DNA of 64,000 nt, taken from the NCBI RefSeq assembly GCF_000169095.1, contig NZ_AAVU01000001.1:124001-188000 (forward strand), given 5' to 3'. The notes beneath the pieces are model-generated. The model did no database searches and was not told the origin of the DNA. It saw nothing but the letters and a program-made list of their open reading frames with translations. Positions 9,509 through 17,965 of the stretch are shown in pieces; the first letter of the stretch is position 1, and each line of letters starts with the position of its first letter. Position numbers and translations under genes: made by a program. This DNA is from Lyngbya sp. PCC 8106. Its GTDB lineage: Bacteria; Cyanobacteriota; Cyanobacteriia; Cyanobacteriales; Microcoleaceae.

Positions 9509-11038
9509 CTACTGCATTCGATCCAAAGTACGATATTGAATGGCTTCGGCTAAATGAGTGGCTTGAATATCATCTGATCCGGCTAAGTCCGCTATCGTCC
9601 GAGACACTTTTAAAATGCGATCGCTGGCCCTTGCTGATAATCCTAATTTCCGAATAGCCGCTTCTAAAAGCTGACGACTGGTTTCGTCGAGTTTACACCA
9701 CTTTTGAATATGGCGACTTTGCATTTGTGCATTACACTGAATTTGAGGTTCCTCTTGAAACCGAACTAGAGCATAATTGCGTCCTATTTTGACTCGTTCT
9801 CTAACAATTTCTGAGCCTTCTCCGGTTGATTGTTGAGTAATTTCTTCGGGCTTTAAACGGTTAACAGCCACTTGTAAATCAATCCGATCCATTAACGGCC
9901 CTGATAGTTTTGCCCAATATTGTTCTCGTTGTCGTGGCGAACAACTACAAGCTTGAATCGGATCACCGTAATACCCACAAGGACAAGGATTTGTACTCGC
10001 AATCAAAGTAAATTTAGAAGGAAAAACAACCGATTGACGAGTGCGAGTCACTGTCACAAATCCATCTTCTAAAGGTTGACGTAAATACTCTAAAACATTA
10101 CGCTTAAATTCGGTGAGTTCATCTAGAAATAATATCCCATTGGTTGCGAGTGAAATTTCACCCGGTTTTGGGAAACTTCCTCCTCCAACTAAAGACGGCC
10201 CTGATGCTGAATGATGGGGACTCCGAAAGGGGCGATCGCAGATTAAACGACCCCGATTTTTTAACAGTCCAGCAACAGAATAAATGCGAGTGACTTCTAA
10301 AGCTTCATCAAAGATTAAAGCAGGTAAAATCCCCGGTAAACGTCGAGCTAGCATTGTTTTTCCGCTTCCAGGAGGCCCGACAAAAATGAGATTATGTCCC
10401 CCTGTTGCCGCAATTTCTAACGCACGTCGGGCGTGAATTTGTCCTTTAACATCTTTTAAATCTAAACCAATTGCTTGAGTTTGAGATAATACTTTAGATC
10501 GGTCTAACTTCACAGGTTTATAGGCATCAGGACGTTCTAAAAAGTCAGCAACATCAAAAATGGTTTTAAACCCATAAACCGAAATATCATCAACAATTGC
10601 AGCTTCTTGAGCATTATCTTCAGGTACAACTAACCCCGTAATTCCCATTTGAGAAGCCGCTACCGCAATCGGTAAAACGCCCGCAACTGCTCGCAAACTA
10701 CCATCTAATGAAACTTCACCTAAAAACAAAAAATCCCCTAATAAATTGGGATTAACTTGTTCAGAAGCTGCTAAAATTCCAATACTAATCGGTAAATCAA
10801 AACTTGGCCCTTCTTTCCGCAAATCAGCCGGAGTTAGATTAATCACAATACTCCGCATCGGAAAGGCATATCCGGCGTTTTTTAATGTTGCTTTGACTCG
10901 TTCACGGGATTCTTGTACAGCAGTATCTGGTAAGCCTAAAACTACGATTTTGGGAAGTCCTCCAGAAATGTCAACTTCGACTCCCACTTTAACTGCATCA
11001 ATTCCGACAACAGATGCACTCCACACTCTAGCTAACAT
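9509..11038 (-). CDS. comM: YifB/ComM-family Mg-chelatase-like AAA+ ATPase
   Basis: 509-residue member of the YifB/ComM family, close to the usual length. An N-terminal Lon-protease-like fold (VKVGVEVDISGGLPKIVVLG, about 17-36) precedes an AAA+ Mg-chelatase domain with Walker A GPPGSGKT (about 222), Walker B LFLDEL, and a cysteine cluster CPCGYYGDPIQACSC near 350. It ends with a C-terminal Mg-chelatase helical domain. In naturally transformable bacteria ComM is a hexameric helicase that promotes branch migration during integration of incoming DNA; that role here is inference from the family. The ATG at 11036-11038 gives the canonical MLARVWSASVVGIDA start. It is divergent from the HIT gene, about 120 bases away. 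Confidence 0.93.
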   Translation of the reverse strand: MLARVWSASVVGIDAVKVGVEVDISGGLPKIVVLGLPDTAVQESRERVKATLKNAGYAFPMRSIVINLTPADLRKEGPSFDLPISIGILAASEQVNPNLLGDFLFLGEVSLDGSLRAVAGVLPIAVAASQMGITGLVVPEDNAQEAAIVDDISVYGFKTIFDVADFLERPDAYKPVKLDRSKVLSQTQAIGLDLKDVKGQIHARRALEIAATGGHNLIFVGPPGSGKTMLARRLPGILPALIFDEALEVTRIYSVAGLLKNRGRLICDRPFRSPHHSASGPSLVGGGSFPKPGEISLATNGILFLDELTEFKRNVLEYLRQPLEDGFVTVTRTRQSVVFPSKFTLIASTNPCPCGYYGDPIQACSCSPRQREQYWAKLSGPLMDRIDLQVAVNRLKPEEITQQSTGEGSEIVRERVKIGRNYALVRFQEEPQIQCNAQMQSRHIQKWCKLDETSRQLLEAAIRKLGLSARASDRILKVSRTIADLAGSDDIQATHLAEAIQYRTLDRMQ

Positions 11039-11162
11039 GATGATTTGAATGGATAATAATAGGGTTAATCTCGTATGATTGATCAGGCAACTGAAGCTAC
11101 AATAATTAGAGCTTTTCGTTGTCTGTTAGATGCAAGAGTTGAAGTAAGACGAAATCAAACCA

Positions 11163-11510
11163 ATGACTGATCAAGATACAGTATTTAGTAAAATCATCCG
11201 TCGTGAAATTTCGGCTGATATTGTTTATGAGGATGAGTTGGTTTTAGCCTTTAAGGATATTGCCCCCCAAGCACCTATCCATATTATTCTGATTCCAAAG
11301 AAGCCTATTCCTAAGTTAGCCGATGCGACGCCAGAAGACCATGCTCTCATGGGACATTTGTTGTTAAAAGCCAAACAAGTTGCCGCAGAAGCCGGACTTG
11401 ATAATGGTTTTCGAGTTGTGATTAATAACGGGCCAGATGGGGGTCAAACCGTTTTTCATCTCCATGTTCATATTATGGGAGGTCGTCAGATGCAGTGGCC
11501 ACCCGGTTAG
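11163..11510 (+). CDS. HIT-family nucleotide hydrolase (HinT-like)
   Basis: 115-residue histidine-triad protein of normal length. The family signature HLHVHIMGG lies near residues 98-106, with the middle histidine as expected nucleophile. The N-terminal DTVFSKIIRREISADIVYED and PQAPIHIILIPK segments are typical of the HinT/PKCI branch, which hydrolyses adenosine phosphoramidates. It appears monocistronic: downstream is a repeat-rich non-coding tract before psbA. No strong ribosome binding site is visible ahead of the ATG. Confidence 0.95.
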   Translation: MTDQDTVFSKIIRREISADIVYEDELVLAFKDIAPQAPIHIILIPKKPIPKLADATPEDHALMGHLLLKAKQVAAEAGLDNGFRVVINNGPDGGQTVFHLHVHIMGGRQMQWPPG

Positions 11511-11520
11511 AAAGAGTTGG

Positions 11521-11668
11521 GGAGATGGTGAGTCCACCCCCGTGCGCGGGTTCCCCGCGTTGAGGGGAGTGGCGAACCCGTGCGCGGGAGATGGGGAGAT
11601 GGTGAGTCCACCCCCGTGCGCGGGTTCCCCGCGTTGAGGGGAGTGGCGAACCCGTGCGCGGGAGGTGG
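11521..11668. repeat. Tandem pair of 74-bp palindromic repeats
   Basis: Two head-to-tail, practically identical 74-bp units (11521-11594, 11595-11668). Each contains an outer stem CGGGTTC/GAACCCG and an inner CCCC...GGGG around GCGTTGA. Apart from stem bases, they match hairpin 2 inside the 8122-9330 gene on the opposite strand, so this is one dispersed family. They lie between the HIT gene and psbA. Confidence 0.85.
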
Positions 11669-11953
11669 GGAGATGGGGAGACAGGAGTTCAGGAGTTTAG
11701 AATTACCTTTTGCCTCTTGCCTCTTGCCTTTTGCCTCTTGCCTCTTGCCTATTCCGGTGTTCCCTTTTGCCTACCTAAAACGCTATACTTTTAATAAGCG
11801 GGACTTATGTTAAGCAAAACAAAGTTTTATCAAAAATGCTTTACAAAACACCAATCTCTGTGCTGGTCTGGTAAAATCGGGTTCAAGGTAGCTGATTGGC
11901 TATCAAACAGGCCAAACAAGCCTGAAAAACTGAAATTTAGCAATTATTTGAGC
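11669..11953. other. Low-complexity tract and psbA leader region
   Basis: 11669-11700 holds a GGGGAGAT-type run. About 11706-11776 holds repeated TTGCCTC/TTGCCTT heptamers, a kind of short tandem repeat common in filamentous cyanobacteria. The remaining about 175 bases are the psbA upstream region: TATACT near 11784 and TAAAAT near 11870 are possible -10 boxes, but neither has a well-spaced -35, so I do not name a promoter. An open frame extends upstream of psbA to 11807, but the D1 start is at 11954. Confidence 0.5.
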
Positions 11954-13036
11954 ATGACCACAACACTACAACAGCGCGAAGGCGCTAACCCGTGGGAAAG
12001 GTTCTGCAACTGGATCACTTCTACCGACAACCGCATCTATATCGGTTGGTTCGGTGTTCTGATGATCCCGACCTTGCTGACCGCAACGATTTGCTACGTG
12101 ATCGCATTTGTCGCTGCACCTCCGGTGGACATTGACGGTATTCGCGAACCTGTGGCGGGTTCTTTGTTATACGGTAACAATATCATCTCTGGTGCTGTTG
12201 TTCCATCTTCTAATGCGATTGGTTTGCACTTCTACCCGATTTGGGAAGCTGCATCTCTTGATGAGTGGCTCTATAACGGTGGCCCTTACCAGTTGATTAT
12301 TTTCCACTTCTTCATCGGTATCTGCTGCTACATGGGTCGTCAATGGGAGCTATCCTACCGTCTGGGAATGCGTCCCTGGATTTGTGTGGCTTATTCAGCC
12401 CCTCTGTCTGCTGCAACCGCAGTATTCCTGATTTATCCCATCGGACAAGGTAGCTTCTCTGATGGTATGCCTTTGGGAATTTCTGGAACCTTCAACTTTA
12501 TGATTGTCTTCCAGGCTGAACACAATATCCTCATGCACCCCTTCCATATGTTAGGTGTTGCAGGGGTATTCGGAGGCGCTTTATTTAGTGCGATGCACGG
12601 AAGTTTGGTAACATCTTCTTTGGTTCGCGAAACAACCGAAACTGAGTCTTTGAACTACGGTTATAAATTTGGTCAAGAAGAAGAAACCTACAACATCGTA
12701 GCCGCTCATGGTTACTTTGGGAGGCTTATCTTCCAATATGCTTCCTTTAACAATTCTCGCGCACTGCATTTCTTCTTAGGTGCATGGCCTGTCGTTGGCA
12801 TTTGGTTTACCGCTTTAGGGGTTTCCACTATGGCGTTTAACCTCAACGGTTTCAACTTCAACCAGTCCGTCCTCGACTCTAGCGGTCGTGTGATCAATAC
12901 TTGGGCTGATGTGATCAACCGTGCCAACCTGGGTATGGAAGTTATGCACGAGCGCAATGCTCATAATTTCCCATTAGACTTAGCCTCTGGTGAGTCTGAG
13001 CCGGTTGCACTCGTGGCTCCTTCCATCAATGGCTAA
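11954..13036 (+). CDS. psbA: Photosystem II reaction-centre protein D1
   Basis: 360-residue D1, exactly the usual length, starting MTTTLQQREG; the frame is open 49 codons upstream but D1 proteins begin here. All key residues are in place by count: Tyr161 (TyrZ), Asp170, Glu189, His190, His198, His215, Ser264, His272, His332, Glu333, His337, Asp342 and Ala344. A 16-residue C-terminal extension follows Ala344, to be removed by CtpA. Residue 130 is Gln, which in cyanobacteria marks the D1:1 (standard or low-light) form rather than the Glu130 high-light form. It binds the special-pair chlorophylls, pheophytin, QB and the Mn cluster in the thylakoid membrane. A terminator follows at 13069. Confidence 0.99.
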   Translation: MTTTLQQREGANPWERFCNWITSTDNRIYIGWFGVLMIPTLLTATICYVIAFVAAPPVDIDGIREPVAGSLLYGNNIISGAVVPSSNAIGLHFYPIWEAASLDEWLYNGGPYQLIIFHFFIGICCYMGRQWELSYRLGMRPWICVAYSAPLSAATAVFLIYPIGQGSFSDGMPLGISGTFNFMIVFQAEHNILMHPFHMLGVAGVFGGALFSAMHGSLVTSSLVRETTETESLNYGYKFGQEEETYNIVAAHGYFGRLIFQYASFNNSRALHFFLGAWPVVGIWFTALGVSTMAFNLNGFNFNQSVLDSSGRVINTWADVINRANLGMEVMHERNAHNFPLDLASGESEPVALVAPSING

Positions 13037-13068
13037 TGCCAGTGTTCCATCCGAATAGCTAGTTAATC

Positions 13069-13096
13069 GGCGCTCTCCCCAGGGAGGGCGTTTTTA
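13069..13096 (+). terminator. Intrinsic terminator of psbA
   Basis: Stem CGCTCTCCC with GGGAGGGCG (one G-U pair, 2-3 nt loop) followed by TTTTTATT, about 35 bases after the psbA stop. Standard Rho-independent form. Confidence 0.85.
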
Positions 13097-13165
13097 TTAT
13101 CGCACAACTTTACATAACTTTGCAAACTGAGAAGTTCACAAATGTAAAGCAAAGGGGTCTGGGAG

Positions 13166-16100
13166 TTATACAATGGCAAAATCTTGACTATTCAAAGAAC
13201 TTGCTGATACCCCTTCAAGTGTGGCTAAAAGTTGATCAGTTTGCGCCATTTGAATCAAGGTATTGTCACCCGACTGCACAAACTCCAACTCGTCAAAAGT
13301 CAGATTTTCAGCTAACTGAATGATGTCTTGACCATCTACAAAATCTGGCACTAACAAACTATCAGAATTGCGATTGAGAATCAATTCCTCAGAAGCATCG
13401 ACATCAGATGTCACAGAACTGTTAGTAGCTTCATCAAGAACTTCACCTGTTAACGAATCAGTTGCAACATCAGAAGGAACAAATTCCAGATAATCTACCC
13501 GAGCAAATTCTCCGGCTTGTTTTATTCCTGTAATTTCAACAACTTCTCCCTGTTCAATAGATATATCTTCAGCAACCGTGCGCGAGAGAAAGTTGTTCTC
13601 ACTGATGTAATTACTTCCTAACTTTTGGTCGAGCATCCAACTGTCTAAAGATACGCCATCTAGCTTCACTTCTAGTTGGGCTATACCATCATTTTCATCA
13701 AAATAGCCGACTACAACATCATAGTTCCCTGAAGGCCCTTCAAAACGGGTTACGGCTTTACCTGTGTCATTCTGCGAACTTCCTGGTAAACGAATTAGAG
13801 AACCATTAGATGCGATGTTGCTAGACTCCAAACGATAAGTATCTAGTTCCATATCTTCTGCTTCTACCCGAATCGGATCTAGGTTGTCTGTTACTCCGTT
13901 ATCGGGTTCAGAAGTTTCAGAATCATCAGCAGAATCATCTGTGATTTCATCCGTTATTTCATCAGAATCATCAGCAGAATCATCTGTGATTTCATCCGTT
14001 ATTTCAGACTCATCAGTAGAATCATCTGTGGTTTCATCAGGTTCAGAATCATTAGTAGAATCATCTGTGATTTCATCTGTGGTTTCATCAGAATTATCTG
14101 TGATTTCATCCGTTATTTCAGAATCATCTGTGATTTCATCCGTTATTTCAGAATCATCAGTAGAATCATCAGTTTCTTCCTCGTGTTCGTGATCAGAATG
14201 GGTATGATCATCATCACTGTGAGGAGAATCAGGATCAGGATCGGAAGTCGTGTCAATATTGCTAACTGTTGAATTCAGAAACTGTTGTAAATCATCGTCA
14301 ACAAAACCCGGTTCAACATTACCCTCATAAACTCCCAAGAACGGCGAATCTCTTAAAATACCACCCAATGTAGACTCATTCCAACTGTCATCTAGAGTAA
14401 CAACAAAATTGAGTTTTATGAGTTCGCCTGTGACTCGATCTGCAATCAGTTCTTCAACCGTAATAAACTTCGTACCCAAAGCATCCTCATAATGTCCTTC
14501 TAAGAGGCGATTTTTGAGAGATCCAAACTTGAATTTAGCAAAATCATTTCCACTAGGATACTCAATTTCACCAATACTATCTGTTTTTGTCCCCAGAATT
14601 ACAGCTTCGCGATCGCCAGCATCCGGCTTAAATACAAAGTCAGCTTGAGGAGAGAGTTCAAGTTTGAGAGTTCCAGGTTTGAGGTCAGCTTGAGTCAGAA
14701 GTTGATCTTTTTTTGGGTCAAAATTTTCAAAATCCTCATCGTTATTGACTAGCTTTGGATTAATTACCACAAAATTAAAAGGAGCGTTACTGTCAAAAGT
14801 GCGGTGTTTGGTGAATGTTATCCCGGTATCAAAACCTTCAACATAGGGATTGTTAATCACCATATCTTCAGCATTATTACCAATGCTAATTCCCTCCCTG
14901 GGCTTAGACTCTGTAGCAATAACGGTAAAGTCATTGAGAGTGTATTTACTGGTGTATTCTAGATGAGTTCCTGTATGAACTTCCCAAGCCTTGAACCCGT
15001 CTAAAACACTGCGAACATCATGTTGTTGTCGGGGGTTGGCTTTGATCACTTCCAGTCCCATTCCCGAAGCAAAAACCTCCCCATTTTTGAAGCCATTAAT
15101 TTCAGGTTTGTCTGGGTCAAGGCTGGACTGATAACGAGCAATTTCTGGATGCGTGAGATTGTCAATCAAAACATCTTTTTGATCTTCACCCCGCAGTAGA
15201 TAAGTCATCCCGCCATGACGCTGACCTGCGGCGATATTATCCTCGTTTTCAACCAACCTTCCCTGAAACCAGAACCCGGTACCATTGCGAGCAATATCAT
15301 GGTTGCGGGTGCCACTTTTGGAAATACCGAGCTTTCCTTCTGATTTGATGGCAATATTGTTAACCCAAGCACCCGTTTCATTCCCGGTTTCCGTGACAAA
15401 AGCCGCACCGAAGACATTATAAGCAGCGTTATCTTCAAGCACGACATGGCTATCGTGGTGAACGTAACCCCAACCCGGAGATCCCCAAACGGCGTTACCG
15501 ACTGCGATTGCAGGTGGACTGTCGGGTTGATCAACTCCAGTCTGGTGAAAGTGAACCGCATAACGACCCCGAACATTTGTGCGATCGCCATCTTTTGGCT
15601 CACCGTTTGCATCTAAAATCCGACTGCCATTATTATCGAGTGCAAAATCATCGAGTAGTTCAGATTTATCAGTACGACCCAATTCGTGAAATTCCGCATA
15701 GCGAACATCGACATTATCGGAGTGCATGAACATCACATGACCCCGTTGATTTGCGGGGAGTGACTCGGCGTTTTCCGTTTCGATAACAACGTTGCGGGTG
15801 TAGTTAGCAACGGAAGCTTTTAAATCGTCTTGGGGTGTATCATGGTCGTATTTTAAGGCACTATCAAGAATAATCCGATTCCCTTCTATTCCGGCAATTT
15901 TAATTTCTTCATCTTGGGTTCCTTGCCAAACCAGTTCTTGACCATTCCATTGATCACGAACGTAGTTTGTACCAGTTAAAACGAGGGTATCTCCGACTTT
16001 CCAATTAAGCGGTTGCTCTGCTAAAACCAGTTCTTGATCACCTGTCATCGCATCTTGAGCGAGTTTCAAGTGAGAGTCTTTTTCTTGACCGTGAATTTGA

Positions 16101-16555
16101 ACATTACCGTGAGAAATAATCCCTCGACTTAATTGTTGGGGGTCCCAGTTCGTATCAATAGCACCATTATCAGCAATGATAATCCGAGCCGTTTTATTCG
16201 CTTGAATGGGATTTGTTTCTGTTCCAATGGTGAGTGTACCTTCTGATGAAACGACGAAAGTATCAACCTCCATTTTTGTATTTTTATCAGTCGCAAAGTC
16301 AAGCTGACCATCTACTCGCAAGGTTTGTAAACTGGCTTCACTTTCTCCATCATAAGTGACTTGAACTCCATCTGTAATCACGACGTTGGCTTGATTATCA
16401 GGAATTTGACCATTTTTCCAAGTGTTTGCATCGAACCATGAACCATTATTAACGGCGACATGAGTGGCTTTAGAATCTGGAACTAAATCCAATAAAGCCA
16501 TGTGTTCTTTCTGCTTACTCGGATCGTTAGGATGAAATTGATGTTGTTCAGTCAT
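13166..16555 (-). CDS. Secreted G8-domain/beta-helix protein with CBM-like and T1SS-type C-terminus
   Basis: 1129 residues. The N-terminus has no Sec signal. Residues about 36-160 look like a G8 domain (GSWFDANTWKNGQIPDN; ITDGVQVTYDG). Next is a parallel beta-helix with RGRYAVHFHQTG near 330 and ETGNETGAWVNNIAI, a motif pair shared with the CEMIP/TMEM2/fibrocystin group, some of which bind or degrade hyaluronan. About residues 780-885 are an acidic Asp/Ser/Thr/Glu repeat tract (DDSEITDEITDDS pattern) that should bind calcium. Residues about 896-1025 (VEAEDMELDTYRLE) resemble a CBM6/35-like carbohydrate-binding module. The final 60 residues (DGQDIIQLAENLTFDELEF) resemble C-termini of type-I-secreted proteins. 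Likely an extracellular polysaccharide-binding or cleaving protein; activity not shown. Confidence 0.8.
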   Translation of the reverse strand: MTEQHQFHPNDPSKQKEHMALLDLVPDSKATHVAVNNGSWFDANTWKNGQIPDNQANVVITDGVQVTYDGESEASLQTLRVDGQLDFATDKNTKMEVDTFVVSSEGTLTIGTETNPIQANKTARIIIADNGAIDTNWDPQQLSRGIISHGNVQIHGQEKDSHLKLAQDAMTGDQELVLAEQPLNWKVGDTLVLTGTNYVRDQWNGQELVWQGTQDEEIKIAGIEGNRIILDSALKYDHDTPQDDLKASVANYTRNVVIETENAESLPANQRGHVMFMHSDNVDVRYAEFHELGRTDKSELLDDFALDNNGSRILDANGEPKDGDRTNVRGRYAVHFHQTGVDQPDSPPAIAVGNAVWGSPGWGYVHHDSHVVLEDNAAYNVFGAAFVTETGNETGAWVNNIAIKSEGKLGISKSGTRNHDIARNGTGFWFQGRLVENEDNIAAGQRHGGMTYLLRGEDQKDVLIDNLTHPEIARYQSSLDPDKPEINGFKNGEVFASGMGLEVIKANPRQQHDVRSVLDGFKAWEVHTGTHLEYTSKYTLNDFTVIATESKPREGISIGNNAEDMVINNPYVEGFDTGITFTKHRTFDSNAPFNFVVINPKLVNNDEDFENFDPKKDQLLTQADLKPGTLKLELSPQADFVFKPDAGDREAVILGTKTDSIGEIEYPSGNDFAKFKFGSLKNRLLEGHYEDALGTKFITVEELIADRVTGELIKLNFVVTLDDSWNESTLGGILRDSPFLGVYEGNVEPGFVDDDLQQFLNSTVSNIDTTSDPDPDSPHSDDDHTHSDHEHEEETDDSTDDSEITDEITDDSEITDEITDNSDETTDEITDDSTNDSEPDETTDDSTDESEITDEITDDSADDSDEITDEITDDSADDSETSEPDNGVTDNLDPIRVEAEDMELDTYRLESSNIASNGSLIRLPGSSQNDTGKAVTRFEGPSGNYDVVVGYFDENDGIAQLEVKLDGVSLDSWMLDQKLGSNYISENNFLSRTVAEDISIEQGEVVEITGIKQAGEFARVDYLEFVPSDVATDSLTGEVLDEATNSSVTSDVDASEELILNRNSDSLLVPDFVDGQDIIQLAENLTFDELEFVQSGDNTLIQMAQTDQLLATLEGVSASSLNSQDFAIV

Positions 16556-17965
16556 TGTGGAACCTCTACTTAATTTCTGTGAGTAATGATTTTCTGTTGT
16601 GGTCTCAAAAATTGGTAGAATTTTCCCTGATTTTGGATTACCAAATCTCTCTAAACATTGCGAGTCTACACAAGTTATTAAAAACAGTGTAAAGTTCGGT
16701 CAGTTTTTAGAAGATTGGATAATTTTTGTTTACTCAATTTAAAACAATTGAGTCAATTGCAGTGCATCTATTTCAAGATTTGTGACTTGAGGCTCGGGCT
16801 TCAAGTGTTTCTTTTGTTGGCAAGGCTATCTTTAGTTAAATCGATCAAGATAAAACCTTGTATTGTCGGAGAATTACCGTTACACTCACTCACTAAAACT
16901 TTGTCCATCAATCGATTTCTCCCGTATAGAAAGGATCTTTATCTATCCAATGTTTGAGATCTGAAAAATGCGATTGATTTTTTAAGAACACGCTCATTGT
17001 AACCTAATATTTGCAGTTTCTACCACTACTTATTGTGCCACTTGTTCGGTTGTCACATTCTCTTTTTTAGACACAAAAATAGCTGCGACTCCTTGAATAA
17101 AGTCACAGGATTTACTGTTAGTATTCCCAAAAGAAATACTTTAAAAAATCAAAAAATTCCTAACGAGTGAGTATTAAAGTTTGTTTTCACTCGTGATATT
17201 TTTACATTAATTGTTCATGTTTTTGCAAGCCACAGTGTTTTAGTCATTCTTCTAGCCAGAAAAACAACTGAATCTGATTAATAGATTAGACAAGTCAAAA
17301 AATACTGTACTTTTTCAGAACATAGAGAATTAAAACCCCTATAAAGTTTCAGTAGCGAGATAGAAGGCTTTTACAGAATTAATTGATTAAATTCTGATTT
17401 TTTCTCGATTCAAAAAACAGTAAAGTATTCCCATACTCCGATTGCAGCTTGACAGTCATTAAATCGATTAATGGTAGATTGAACAATGTTGAAGCCAAAT
17501 CGCATAAAAAATTGGTTGTTGGTTTTCATCTTTTAAATCACCTTCTGTGATTGTTAACGACAAATTTTCAGCAACCCCCAACAAGAATCAGTCAGATACT
17601 GACTCACTCTCCTGTTGAAACGTTTCTTAGACTTTCCAAAGTCAAGTGATAAACCCGACTCTGAAAGTTCTACCTTCCAACACCCAACCCTAACTACAGA
17701 AAATTTTATTAACTTCCGGAGAACTAAAATTATCGTGTGACAGTTTGTTATCCGTCACATTCGACAAAAGCCCCGATTTCCCTAGATTCTGCGTCTTCTC
17801 GTCTGATGCTTCCAGCGTTGAGGGAACACTTACAAAAGCGTCATAGGAATGGCTACAGAGATAGGGAGATGGGGAAGTTGGGAGATTTTGACTTGACGAC
17901 GGCTGTGATAAAACCTCATCCGAATCTAAAATATAGTTAGGCTGACTTACAATACCTCAATCTCC
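16556..17965. other. 1.4-kb AT-rich intergenic region
   Basis: No convincing gene. Small open frames at 16715-16957 and 17737-17940 have no ribosome binding site and no protein-like composition. On the minus strand around 17030-17130 there is a protein-like stretch (CDFIQGVAAIFVSKKEN) that ends in a stop at about 17035 but has no start, possibly the tail of a decayed gene. A GGGAGATGGGG-type low-complexity patch is at 17860-17885. The region contains the promoters of both flanking genes, not located. Confidence 0.5.

Noticed and set aside
11807..11953. 49-codon N-terminal extension of the psbA frame
   Set aside because: D1 proteins start at MTTTLQQR; the extension is leader DNA that happens to be open.
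13884..14192. 102-codon plus-strand Ser/Val-rich frame
   Set aside because: Antisense shadow of the acidic DDSEITDE repeat of the G8 protein.
16715..17940. Small plus-strand frames in the 1.4-kb gap
   Set aside because: No ribosome sites and random-like composition.
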